The notes beneath the pieces were generated by a model. It was given only the letters and a program-made list of their open reading frames with translations. It was not told the origin of the DNA and did not search any database. A program made the position numbers and the translations under genes. A DNA stretch of 64,000 nucleotides from Kitasatospora fiedleri (lineage in GTDB: Bacteria; Actinomycetota; Actinomycetes; Streptomycetales; Streptomycetaceae), in the NCBI RefSeq assembly GCF_948472415.1, contig NZ_OX419519.1, forward strand, positions 6,291,001 to 6,355,000, in the 5' to 3' direction. Positions 55,089-62,903 of the stretch are shown here, in pieces; positions within the stretch are counted from its first letter, which is position 1, and each line of letters starts with the position of its first letter.

Positions 55089-57092
55089 ATGACTGCTGCG
55101 TACCCCCACCTGCTGGCCCCGCTCGACCTGGGCTTCACCACCCTGCCGAACCGGGTGGTGATGGGCTCCATGCACGTCGGGCTGGAGGAGGCCGAGGACG
55201 GCTTCGCGCGGATGGCGGCCTTCTACGCGGAGCGCGCCCGCGGCGGCGTCGGCCTGATCGTCACCGGTGGCATCGCCCCCAACGAGGCCGGCCGGCCCTG
55301 GTCGGGCGGCGCCAAGCTCACCACCGCCGCCGAGGCCGCCGAGCACCGGGCGATCACCGACGCCGTGCACGCCGCGGGCGGGAAGATCGCGCTGCAGATC
55401 CTGCACTTCGGCCGGTACGCCTACCACGAGGACCTGGTCGCCCCGTCCGCCCTCCAGGCCCCGATCAGCCCGTACGTCCCGCACGAGCTGACCGCGGAGC
55501 AGATCGAGCGGACCGTCGAGGACTTCGCGCGCTGCGCCGAACTCGCCCGCTCCGCCGGGTACGACGGCGTGGAGGTGATGGGCTCCGAGGGCTACCTGAT
55601 CAACGAGTTCGTCGCCGCCCAGACCAACCACCGCACCGACGACTGGGGCGGCTCCTACGAGAACCGGATGCGCTTCCCGGTCGAGATCGTCCGCCGGGTG
55701 CGCGAGCGGGTCGGGCCGGACTTCATCCTGATCTACCGGCTCTCCATGCTCGACCTCGTCCCCGGCGGGTCCACCTTCGACGAGGTGGTCCGGCTGGCCC
55801 GGGAGGTCGAGGCGGCCGGGGCCACCCTGATCAACACCGGCATCGGCTGGCACGAGGCCCGCATCCCCACCATCGCCACCTCGGTGCCGCGCGGCGCCTA
55901 CGCCTGGGTGACGAAGAAGCTGATGGGGAAGGTCGGCATCCCGCTGGTCACCACCAACCGGATCAACACCCCCGAGGTCGCCGAGCACCTGCTCGCCACC
56001 GGCCACGCCGACCTGGTCTCGCTGGCCCGGCCGATGCTCGCCGACCCCGCCTTCGTCAACAAGGCCGCCGCCGGCGCCCCCGAGGCGATCAACACCTGCA
56101 TCGGCTGCAACCAGGCGTGCCTGGACCACACCTTCAGCGCGAAGATCACCTCCTGCCTGGTCAACCCGCGCGCCTGCCACGAGACCGAACTCGTCCTCGC
56201 CCCCACCCGCCGGGCCAAGCGGATCGCCGTGGTCGGCGCCGGACCGGCCGGCCTCGCCTTCGCCACCTCCGCCGCCGACCGCGGCCACCACGTCACCCTG
56301 TTCGACGCCGCCGACGCGATCGGCGGACAGCTGAACGTCGCCCGGCGGGTGCCCGGCAAGCAGGAGTTCGACGAGACGCTGCGCTACTACCGGCACGAAC
56401 TCGCCCGCACCGGCGTCGAGTTGCGCCTCGGGACGGTCGCCGACGCGGACACCCTGACCGGCTGGGACGAGGTGGTGCTGGCCACCGGCGTCAGCCCGCG
56501 CGTCCCGGAGATCGACGGCGTCGACCACCCCAGCGTGCTCGGCTACCTGGACGTGCTGCGCGACGGCGCGAAGGTCGGCGACCGGGTCGCGGTGATCGGC
56601 GCGGGCGGCATCGGCTTCGACGTCGCCGAGTACCTCACCGACCCGGGCAGCGGCGCCGACTTCCTCGCCCAGTGGGGCGTCGACCGCGAGCACACCGCCC
56701 CCGGCGGCCTGGCCGCCCCCGTCCGGGCCGCGAGCCCGCGCAGCGTCTTCCTGCTCCAGCGCAAGAGCGGCAAGGTCGGTGCCGGGCTCGGCAAGACCAC
56801 CGGCTGGATCCACCGCACCGAACTGCGCCACCGCGGCGTGGTGATGGTCCCCGGCGTCGAGTACCGCCGGATCGACGACGCGGGCCTGCACGTCACCGTG
56901 GGCGGCGAGGAGCAGGTCCTGCCGGTCGACACCGTGGTGCTGTGCGCGGGCCAGGAGCCCCGCCGCGAGCTGCTCGACGCGCTGCGCGGGCGCGGCGTCG
57001 AACCGCACCTGATCGGCGGCGCCGACGTGGCCGCCGAACTCGACGCCAAGCGCGCCATCGACCAGGGCACCCGGCTGGCCGCCGCGCTCTGA
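55089..57092 (+). CDS. NADPH-dependent 2,4-dienoyl-CoA reductase-like OYE/FAD flavoprotein
   Basis: A 667-residue FadH-type enzyme. The N-terminal OYE TIM barrel binds FMN (about 1-350; LPNRVVMGSMHVGLEE, LQILHFGRYAYH, GSEGYLINEF, TNHRTDDWGGSYENRMRF). A 4Fe-4S cluster site follows (CIGCNQACLDHTFSAKITSC, about 337-357). The C-terminal FAD/NADPH domains have IAVVGAGPAGLAFATSAADRG and VAVIGAGGIGFDVAEYL. The family reduces dienoyl-CoA in unsaturated fatty-acid oxidation; related enzymes act on other enones or amines, so the substrate is not certain. ATG 55089 follows GGAGG. A palindrome covers its promoter, and the regulator is not adjacent. Confidence 0.92.
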   Translation: MTAAYPHLLAPLDLGFTTLPNRVVMGSMHVGLEEAEDGFARMAAFYAERARGGVGLIVTGGIAPNEAGRPWSGGAKLTTAAEAAEHRAITDAVHAAGGKIALQILHFGRYAYHEDLVAPSALQAPISPYVPHELTAEQIERTVEDFARCAELARSAGYDGVEVMGSEGYLINEFVAAQTNHRTDDWGGSYENRMRFPVEIVRRVRERVGPDFILIYRLSMLDLVPGGSTFDEVVRLAREVEAAGATLINTGIGWHEARIPTIATSVPRGAYAWVTKKLMGKVGIPLVTTNRINTPEVAEHLLATGHADLVSLARPMLADPAFVNKAAAGAPEAINTCIGCNQACLDHTFSAKITSCLVNPRACHETELVLAPTRRAKRIAVVGAGPAGLAFATSAADRGHHVTLFDAADAIGGQLNVARRVPGKQEFDETLRYYRHELARTGVELRLGTVADADTLTGWDEVVLATGVSPRVPEIDGVDHPSVLGYLDVLRDGAKVGDRVAVIGAGGIGFDVAEYLTDPGSGADFLAQWGVDREHTAPGGLAAPVRAASPRSVFLLQRKSGKVGAGLGKTTGWIHRTELRHRGVVMVPGVEYRRIDDAGLHVTVGGEEQVLPVDTVVLCAGQEPRRELLDALRGRGVEPHLIGGADVAAELDAKRAIDQGTRLAAAL

Positions 57093-57100
57093 GCGCGCGC

Positions 57101-57136
57101 CGACGCCCACCGGGGCCGGGGCTCCGGTGGGCGTCG
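57101..57136. terminator. bidirectional terminator
   Basis: CGACGCCCACCGG and its complement form a 13-bp stem with a 10-nt loop between convergent genes. Confidence 0.82.
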
Positions 57137-57179
57137 GGCGGGCGTCGGGCGGGTCCGGTGGGGCGGCCCCGCGCCGGGA

Positions 57180-58055
57180 TCAGTAGAGCGAGACCCCGTA
57201 CGCCGACAGCGCCTCGGTGACGGGCTGGAAGAACGTGGTGCCGCCGGAGGTGCAGTCGCCGCTGCCGCCGGAGGTCAGGCCCAGCGCCTTGGTGCCGTCG
57301 TACAGCGGGCCGCCGGAGTCGCCGCCCTCGGCGCACACGGTGGTCTGGATCAGGCCGCTGACGGTGCCGCCGTCGGAGTAGCGGACGGTGGCGTTCAGGG
57401 CGGTGACCTTGCCGCTGTGGGTGCCGGTGGTCGAGCCGGTGCGCTTGACGGACTCCCCGACGACGGCGTTGGCGGCGGTGAAGCCGCCCGGGTGGCTGAG
57501 CGAGGTGTTGGTGTAGCGGACCAGGGCGTAGTCGTTGCCCGGGAAGCTGGAGCCGGAGGTGGTGCCGGCCACCGTGCTCTGGCCGGAGTTGGTGTACCAG
57601 GTGCTGGCGATGTTGCCGCAGTGCCCGGCGGTGAGGAAGTAGTACGTGCTGCCCTTGACCACGTTGAAGCCCAGCGAGCAGCGGTAGCCGCCGCCGTAGA
57701 TCGCGGCGCCCGCGGACAGTTTGGGGCTGAAGGTGCCGGAGGTGCGCTCGACCTTGAGGCGGGCGGCGTCCGCCCCGGCGGCCGCGGTGAGCCGGGCCAG
57801 CGCGGCCGGGGTGACGGTGCTGTCGGCGGTCACCACGATCCGTCCGGTGGCGGTGTCGGTGTGCCAGGCGATGCCGCTGACGCCGCTGAGCTCGACCGAG
57901 TCGCTGACCCGGGCCAGCGTCGCGGCGTCCGGCGCCGGGGTGGCGGCCCCGGCGGCGGGCACCGCGAGGGCGGTCGCCGCCGCGAGGGCGGCGGCCACGG
58001 CGAGCAGGCGGCCGCCGGTGCGGCGCGGGCGGGAGGTGGTGCGCGTGGTCCTCAC
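57180..58055 (-). CDS. secreted streptogrisin-like S1 serine protease
   Basis: The 291-residue preproprotease of the chymotrypsin/alpha-lytic (S1E) family has a signal peptide (about 1-45; RRTGGRLLAVAAALAAATAL then AGAA). A short propeptide follows (about 46-110; ITPAALARLTAAAGADAAR-type helix), then the mature enzyme beginning near AIYGGGYRCSLGF. The triad is His in LTAGHCG, Asp in NDYALVRY and Ser in GGDSGGPLY. Cys pairs (RCS/GHC, VCAEGG/GDC) fit two disulfides. It resembles S. griseus proteases A/B; specificity was not determined. GTG 58055 has AGGAGGA at ideal spacing. It is divergent from the PadR gene across 285 bp. Confidence 0.93.
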   Translation of the reverse strand: MRTTRTTSRPRRTGGRLLAVAAALAAATALAVPAAGAATPAPDAATLARVSDSVELSGVSGIAWHTDTATGRIVVTADSTVTPAALARLTAAAGADAARLKVERTSGTFSPKLSAGAAIYGGGYRCSLGFNVVKGSTYYFLTAGHCGNIASTWYTNSGQSTVAGTTSGSSFPGNDYALVRYTNTSLSHPGGFTAANAVVGESVKRTGSTTGTHSGKVTALNATVRYSDGGTVSGLIQTTVCAEGGDSGGPLYDGTKALGLTSGGSGDCTSGGTTFFQPVTEALSAYGVSLY

Positions 58056-58327
58056 AGATCTCCTCCTGGGGGAGTGGGAGAGGCCCTGGGGTAGGGGCCG
58101 TGAGGCGCGGGCAGGAGCGGTCGGGACCGGCCTCATGGGCCGGTTTTTGATGTGCTCCTGACAGGCGCTATCCGGGAGTATGCGGACCGGCGGCGGGGCT
58201 GCGCAAGACCCCGCAAGAGTTTTCCCGCCCGGAGACCCGGCGTCAACGCCCCTGCGGCGGGCCGCACTTGGCGTCCCGTCACCGCGCGCCGCCCGGCCCG
58301 CGCGGCGGTCCGGACCGGCCCCACCCG

Positions 58328-58333
58328 TACGAT
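58328..58333 (+). promoter_or_regulatory. -10 box for leaderless padR-type gene
   Basis: TACGAT lies 6 nt before ATG 58340, with no Shine-Dalgarno. Confidence 0.5.
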
Positions 58334-58339
58334 CGCCGC

Positions 58340-59002
58340 ATGTCACTGCCGCACGCGATCCTCACCGCCCTGCTGGAGAAGCCGTCCTCGGGGCTGGAGC
58401 TGACCCGGCGGTTCGACCGGTCGATCGGGTTCTTCTGGTCGGCCACCCACCAGCAGATCTACCGCGAACTGGGGCGGCTGGAGCGCGAGGGGCTGGTGCG
58501 GGCGTCCGGGCCGGCGGCCGGGCGGGGGCAGCGCAAGGAGTACGAGGTGCTGCCGGAGGGGCGGGCGGAACTGGCCCGGTGGACCGCCCTGGCGCAGGAC
58601 CCGAAGCCGGTCCGCGACCCGCTGCTGCTGCGGCTGCGGGCGGCCGCCGTGCTCGGGACGGGCGGGCTGGAGGCGGAGCTGGCCCGGCACCGCGAGCTGC
58701 ACCGGGCGCAGTTGGCGGAGTACCTGGAGATCGAGCGGCGGGACTTCCCGCCGGAGCGGGCCGAGACGGAGAACCGCCCGCAGCACCTGGTGCTGCGGGC
58801 GGGCATCCAACTGGAGTCGTTCTGGTTGGCCTGGCTGGACGAGGCGCTGGCCGGCCGGGCCGGGGGCGGTGCGGGCCTGTCCGGGGAGGGCGTCGGCCCG
58901 GGCGGGAGCGGTGTCGGTTCGGGCGGGAGCGGGGCGGTGCGGGCCGGGGGCGGCGGTGCGGGCCCGGGCGGTGTCGGCCCGGCCGGGGGCGGCGTCAGAT
59001 GA
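58340..59002 (+). CDS. PadR family transcriptional regulator with Gly-rich tail
   Basis: The 220-residue protein has an N-terminal PadR winged helix (about 1-85; LPHAILTALLEKPSSGLELTRRFD, SATHQQIYRELGRLEREGLV, RKEYEVLPEGRAEL) and a C-terminal helical dimerisation domain (about 90-170). The last about 45 residues are a Gly/Ser/Val low-complexity tail (GAGLSGEGVGPGG and further repeats), unusual for the family. The tail is encoded by near-tandem GGGCGGGAGCGGTG-type repeats at about 58860-58995. Probably leaderless. Its 3' end overlaps the convergent TNT gene by 8 bp. Regulatory targets could be itself, the divergent protease or the TNT gene. Confidence 0.88.
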   Translation: MSLPHAILTALLEKPSSGLELTRRFDRSIGFFWSATHQQIYRELGRLEREGLVRASGPAAGRGQRKEYEVLPEGRAELARWTALAQDPKPVRDPLLLRLRAAAVLGTGGLEAELARHRELHRAQLAEYLEIERRDFPPERAETENRPQHLVLRAGIQLESFWLAWLDEALAGRAGGGAGLSGEGVGPGGSGVGSGGSGAVRAGGGGAGPGGVGPAGGGVR

Positions 59003-59651
59003 TCCGATCGAGGTAGCCGTTGGCGACCAGCCAGGCCACGTTCAGCCGGCTCGGGGCGCCCGGCACCAGGGCGCCGTCCAACTGGTACTGGAGGCCCAGG
59101 CCGGGCTGGCCGAACCAGGGCGCGATCGGGCCGGAGTGCACCTCGAACGGCTTGAGCACCCGGTAGTCGTGGTAGTTGCACCCGGCCGCCGGGCTGCCGT
59201 CCAGGCTGGACGGCGGGATCGAGCGGTTGGCGTACGGCAGGCCCTCGGGGGCGAGGAACGCGCCGTACTCGCTGCCGTAGCGGTCGACGGCCTGGCCGGG
59301 CCGCAGGGTGGTCTCGCCCTCGATCGGGGTGCCGTCGGGCAGCAGCAGGTAGCCGTCGGAGGGCGGGTACTTCCAGCTGCCCGCCGCGCTGTCGTAGTAG
59401 GTGCTCAGGAACTGCTGCTCGCCGAGCAGCCCGGTGCGCAGGTAGCCGAACAGCTGGCGGCCGACCGGCCCGGCGTCGGGCAGCCGGTCGGGGCCGAGGC
59501 GGGCGTCGTCGTGCCGGAAGGCGGCGGAGCACTCGGTGCCGAGGCCGAGGCCGATCCGCACCTCGACGGGGGCGGCGGACGCGCCGGGCGCGGCGGTGGC
59601 GAACAGGGCGACGGCGGCGACGAGCGGGGCGAGGAACTGGCGCAGGCGCAC
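58995..59651 (-). CDS. secreted TNT-domain (NAD+ glycohydrolase-type) protein
   Basis: The 218-residue protein has a Sec signal peptide (VRLRQFLAPLVAAVALFA, cleavage near ASA at about 25). The C-terminal half is a TNT (tuberculosis necrotizing toxin, DUF4237) domain: YPPSDGYLLLPDG, LRPGQAVDRYGSEYGAFLAPEGLPYANRSIPP, and the region up to GLGLQYQLDG, where the Arg/Tyr and a Gln correspond to the family's NAD-binding region by eye. TNT enzymes hydrolyse NAD+ and kill cells; fungal homologues are extracellular NADases. No obvious antitoxin is adjacent. GTG 59651 is preferred over GTG 59657 because GGAG is then 8 nt away. Confidence 0.82.
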   Translation of the reverse strand: MRLRQFLAPLVAAVALFATAAPGASAAPVEVRIGLGLGTECSAAFRHDDARLGPDRLPDAGPVGRQLFGYLRTGLLGEQQFLSTYYDSAAGSWKYPPSDGYLLLPDGTPIEGETTLRPGQAVDRYGSEYGAFLAPEGLPYANRSIPPSSLDGSPAAGCNYHDYRVLKPFEVHSGPIAPWFGQPGLGLQYQLDGALVPGAPSRLNVAWLVANGYLDRII

Positions 59652-59861
59652 GGACACTCCGGGGCGGTCGGGCGGGACGCGGGAGGGCTCCGGCGCGGCG
59701 GGGTGACCGTCCGCTTCCGGTGCCGCACCTCAGGTAAGCGGACCGGACGTCGGCCGGTCAACTCTGCGTGCCCGTACGATCGCTGAGAGTGTCGGCGATT
59801 CGGTCAACCCCGGGAGCGCCGTGGCGGGAATAGGTCGGGGTGGCGTCCCGTTGTCGCGAGT

Positions 59862-59881
59862 GGTTGAATGTTGAATCAACC
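59862..59881. promoter_or_regulatory. inverted repeat before the LLM oxidoreductase gene
   Basis: GGTTGA-N8-TCAACC, with an inner TTGAATGTTGAA direct repeat, lies directly upstream of the AAGGAG ribosome-binding site; operator-like for a MarR-type repressor. Confidence 0.45.
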
Positions 59882-59899
59882 TCGAAGGAGTTGAGAACG

Positions 59900-60988
59900 G
59901 TGCAGTTCGGCATCTTCAGCGTCGGCGACGTGACCACCGACCCCACCACCGGGCGGACCCCCACCGAGCACGAGCGGATCAAGGCCATGGTGGCCATCGC
60001 GCTCAAGGCCGAGGAGGTCGGGCTCGACGTGTTCGCCACCGGCGAGCACCACAACCCGCCGTTCGTCCCGTCCTCGCCGACCACCATGCTCGGCTACGTC
60101 GCGGCCCGGACCGAGAAGCTGATCCTCTCCACCTCCACCACGCTGATCACCACCAACGACCCGGTGAAGATCGCCGAGGACTTCGCGATGCTCCAGCACC
60201 TCGCCGAGGGCCGGGTCGACGTGATGATGGGCCGCGGCAACACCGGCCCGGTCTACCCGTGGTTCGGCAAGGACATCCGCCAGGGCATCCCGCTCGCGGT
60301 CGAGAACTACGCGCTGCTGCACCAGCTCTGGCGCGAGGAGAACGTCGACTGGCAGGGCCGCTTCCGCACCCCGCTGCAGTCCTTCACCTCCACCCCGCGC
60401 CCGCTCGACGACACCCCGCCGTTCGTCTGGCACGGCTCCATCCGCAGCCCCGAGATCGCCGAACAGGCCGCCTACTACGGCGACGGCTTCTTCGCCAACA
60501 ACATCTTCTGGCCCAAGGAGCACTTCCAGCGCCTGATCGAGCTCTACCGGGAGCGCTACGCCCACTACGGCCACGGCACCCCCGAGCAGGCGATCGTCGG
60601 CCTCGGCGGGCAGGTCTTCATGCGCGCCAACTCCCAGGACGCGGTCCGCGAGTTCCGCCCCTACTTCGACAACGCCCCGGTCTACGGCCACGGCCCCTCG
60701 CTGGAGGAGTTCACCGAGCAGACCCCGCTCACCGTCGGCAGCCCGCAGGAGGTCATCGAGAAGACGCTCGCCTTCCGCGAGACCTTCGGCGACTACCAGC
60801 GCCAGCTCTTCCTGATGGACCACGCCGGGCTCCCGCTCAAGACCGTCCTGGAACAGCTCGACCTGCTCGGCGAGGAGGTCGTCCCGGTGCTGCGCAAGGA
60901 GTTCGCGGCCGGCCGCCCCGCGCAGGTGCCCGACGGCCCCACCCACGCCGCGCGGGTCGCCGCCCGCGAGGAGGTGACCACCCCGTGA
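59900..60988 (+). CDS. LLM class flavin-dependent oxidoreductase (CE1758-like)
   Basis: The 362-residue bacterial luciferase-like monooxygenase has a TIM barrel. Visible signatures are EEVGLDVFATGEHHNPPFVPSSP, KLILSTSTTLITTNDPVKIAEDFAMLQHLAEGRVDVMMGRGNTGPVYPWFG and VVGSPQEVIEK-like SPQEVIEKTLAF near the C-terminus. It resembles the CE1758 family, whose genes are paired with an NADPH-dependent FMN reductase (CE1759 family). GTG 59900 follows AAGGAG. Its stop overlaps the next start (GTGA at 60985-60988), so reduced flavin is probably supplied by the partner. The substrate is unknown. Confidence 0.92.
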   Translation: MQFGIFSVGDVTTDPTTGRTPTEHERIKAMVAIALKAEEVGLDVFATGEHHNPPFVPSSPTTMLGYVAARTEKLILSTSTTLITTNDPVKIAEDFAMLQHLAEGRVDVMMGRGNTGPVYPWFGKDIRQGIPLAVENYALLHQLWREENVDWQGRFRTPLQSFTSTPRPLDDTPPFVWHGSIRSPEIAEQAAYYGDGFFANNIFWPKEHFQRLIELYRERYAHYGHGTPEQAIVGLGGQVFMRANSQDAVREFRPYFDNAPVYGHGPSLEEFTEQTPLTVGSPQEVIEKTLAFRETFGDYQRQLFLMDHAGLPLKTVLEQLDLLGEEVVPVLRKEFAAGRPAQVPDGPTHAARVAAREEVTTP

Positions 60989-61617
60989 ACGCCCTCGACC
61001 TCGTCGTGGTGACGGCCGGCCTGAGCGTCCCGTCCTCCACCCGGCTGCTCGCCGACCGCCTCGCCGAGGCCACCGCCCGCGACCTGCGCGCGGCCGGCCG
61101 GGCGGTCGACGTCCGGGTGGTCGAACTGCGCGGACTCGCCCGGGACATCGCCGACAACCTGGTCACCGGCTTCCCGCCGCCCGCGCTGCGCGACGCCGTG
61201 CGGGCGGTCGAGGAGGCGGACGGGCTGATCGCCGTCACGCCGATCTTCTCCGCCTCCTACAGCGGGCTGTTCAAGTCCTTCGTGGACGTGCTCGACCGGG
61301 ACGCGCTGACCGGCAAGCCCGTGCTGATCGCCGCCACCGGCGGCACCGCCCGGCACAGCCTCGCCCTCGAACACGCCCTGCGCCCGCTGTTCTCCTACCT
61401 GCGCGCCGCCGTCGTCCCCACCGCGGTCTTCGCCGCCTCCGAGGACTGGGGCGCCGACGGCACCGACGGCGGCGACGGCTCGCTCGCCGGACGGATCGCC
61501 CGGGCGGCCGGCGAACTCACCGAGAGCCTCGCCGGCCGGCCCGCCACCCCCCACGCCCGGCCGACCGAGCAGGTCGTCCCCTTCGCCCAGCAACTCGCGG
61601 CGCTGCGCGCCCACTGA
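60985..61617 (+). CDS. NADPH-dependent FMN reductase (CE1759-like)
   Basis: The 210-residue flavodoxin-like reductase has LDLVVVTAGLSVPSSTRLLADRLAE (phosphate-binding loop), VRVVELRGLARDIADNLVTGFPPPAL and ADGLIAVTPIFSASYSGLFKSFVDVLDRD, then LIAATGGTARHSLAL and the C-terminal helix LRPLFSYLRAAVVPTAVFA. It would deliver FMNH2 to the LLM monooxygenase encoded just upstream. GTG 60985 overlaps the previous stop by 4 nt, consistent with translational coupling. Confidence 0.92.
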   Translation: MNALDLVVVTAGLSVPSSTRLLADRLAEATARDLRAAGRAVDVRVVELRGLARDIADNLVTGFPPPALRDAVRAVEEADGLIAVTPIFSASYSGLFKSFVDVLDRDALTGKPVLIAATGGTARHSLALEHALRPLFSYLRAAVVPTAVFAASEDWGADGTDGGDGSLAGRIARAAGELTESLAGRPATPHARPTEQVVPFAQQLAALRAH

Positions 61618-61635
61618 CCCGAGGAGCAGACACCG

Positions 61636-61947
61636 ATGGAACCCCAGATCCGCGACAACGCCGAGCAGTCCCGCTTCGAGATCAGCACCGACGCCGGCCC
61701 CGCCGGCTTCGCCGAGTACCAACTCCGCGACGAGGGGCGGACGTTCGCCTTCGTCCACACCGTCATCGACCCCGCCTTCGAGGGCCAGGGCCTGGGCGGC
61801 AAACTGGCCCGCGCCGCCCTGGACACCGTCCGCGACCGCGGCGCGAACGTCCTGCCGTACTGCCCGTTCATCCGCGGCTGGATCGCCAAGCACCCGGAGT
61901 ACGTGACGCTGGTGCCGGAGGAGAAGCGCGCCACGTTCGACCTCTGA
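61636..61947 (+). CDS. GNAT-like N-acetyltransferase, YidJ/COG2388 family
   Basis: The 103-residue minimal GNAT domain has FEISTDAGPAGFAEYQL, FVHTVIDPAFEGQGLGGKLARAALDTVRDRG (acetyl-CoA pyrophosphate loop GQGLGGKL) and VLPYCPFIRGWIAKHPEY, matching the COG2388 group of short predicted acetyltransferases. ATG 61636 follows GAGGAG. It starts 18 nt after the FMN reductase and likely ends the three-gene operon. Substrate unknown. Confidence 0.9.
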   Translation: MEPQIRDNAEQSRFEISTDAGPAGFAEYQLRDEGRTFAFVHTVIDPAFEGQGLGGKLARAALDTVRDRGANVLPYCPFIRGWIAKHPEYVTLVPEEKRATFDL

Positions 61948-62068
61948 GCGCGGGGGGCTGCCGCGCCGGACGGCGGAACCGGGGGTGCGGGGAACCGCGC
62001 CCCTGTCGCGCGTTGTGCCGGGGTTTGCCGGGGGGTCGCCGGGCGTGGACGAACCGCCCGGGGAGGGC

Positions 62069-62074
62069 TATCGT
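62069..62074 (+). promoter_or_regulatory. -10 box for leaderless DUF1028 gene
   Basis: TATCGT lies 8 nt before GTG 62083, with no Shine-Dalgarno. Confidence 0.45.
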
Positions 62075-62082
62075 CGCCGGTC

Positions 62083-62895
62083 GTGACCTTTTCCATCGTG
62101 GCCCGGCAGGGCAGTGCGCTCGGTGTGGCAGTGGCGAGCAAGTTCCTCTCGGTGGGGGCGTTGGTGCCCGCGGCCGAGGCGGGGGTCGGGGCGTTGGCGA
62201 CGCAGGCGTGGGCCAATCTGGCGTACCGGCCGCAGGGGATGGCGATGCTGCGCAGCGGGGCCTCGCCGGCGGAGGCGGTGGCGGCGCTGCTGGCGGCCGA
62301 CGAGCGGCGCGCGCACCGGCAGTTGGGCGTGGTCGGGGCGGACGGGCGGGCGGAGACGTACACGGGGGAGGAGTGCCTGCCCTGGGCGGGGGGCCTGGCC
62401 GGGGACGGGTACGCGGTGCAGGGGAACATCCTGACCGGGCCCGAGGTGGTGCGGGAGATGCGGTCGGCCTGGCTGGCCTCCGCCGAACTGCCGTTCGCCG
62501 GACGGCTGGTGGCCGCCCTCGCGGCCGGGGACGCGGCGGGCGGGGACGCCCGCGGGCGGCAGGGCGCCGCGCTGTACGTGGTGGACCCGGGGAAGGGCGT
62601 CGGCGGGTGGGGCGACCTCGCGTACGACCTGCGGGTGGACGACCACCCGGACCCGGTGGGCGAGTTGGGGCGTCTGCTGGCCGTCCACGAGGTGCTGCAC
62701 GGGGTGTCCGACCCGGCCGAGCTGCTCCCGCTGGAGGGTGAACTGGCCGAGGAGGTGCGGCGGTTGCTGGGCGGGCTCGGGTACGACTCGCTGGACCGCT
62801 GGGCCGGGGTGGAGAACCTGGAGGGCCGCCTCGCCGAGGGCCGGATAGACCCGCTGGTGCTCGACCACCTGCGGGCGGCCTCCGGGGTGCGGTGA
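62083..62895 (+). CDS. DUF1028 family protein (Ntn-hydrolase-like)
   Basis: The 270-residue protein has a DUF1028 core in residues about 1-200: TFSIVARQGSALGVAVASKFLSVGALVPAAEAGVGALATQAWAN, where T2 would be the N-terminal nucleophile after Met removal, plus RQLGVVGADGRAETYTGEECLPWAGG, YAVQGNILTG and QGAALYVVD. The C-terminal about 60 residues (PLEGELAEEVRRLLGGLGY) form a peptidoglycan-binding-like helical extension seen in some members. The activity is unknown. The short Met-Thr start favours the GTG at 62083. Confidence 0.88.
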   Translation: MTFSIVARQGSALGVAVASKFLSVGALVPAAEAGVGALATQAWANLAYRPQGMAMLRSGASPAEAVAALLAADERRAHRQLGVVGADGRAETYTGEECLPWAGGLAGDGYAVQGNILTGPEVVREMRSAWLASAELPFAGRLVAALAAGDAAGGDARGRQGAALYVVDPGKGVGGWGDLAYDLRVDDHPDPVGELGRLLAVHEVLHGVSDPAELLPLEGELAEEVRRLLGGLGYDSLDRWAGVENLEGRLAEGRIDPLVLDHLRAASGVR

Positions 62896-62903
62896 CGGCC
62901 CGC

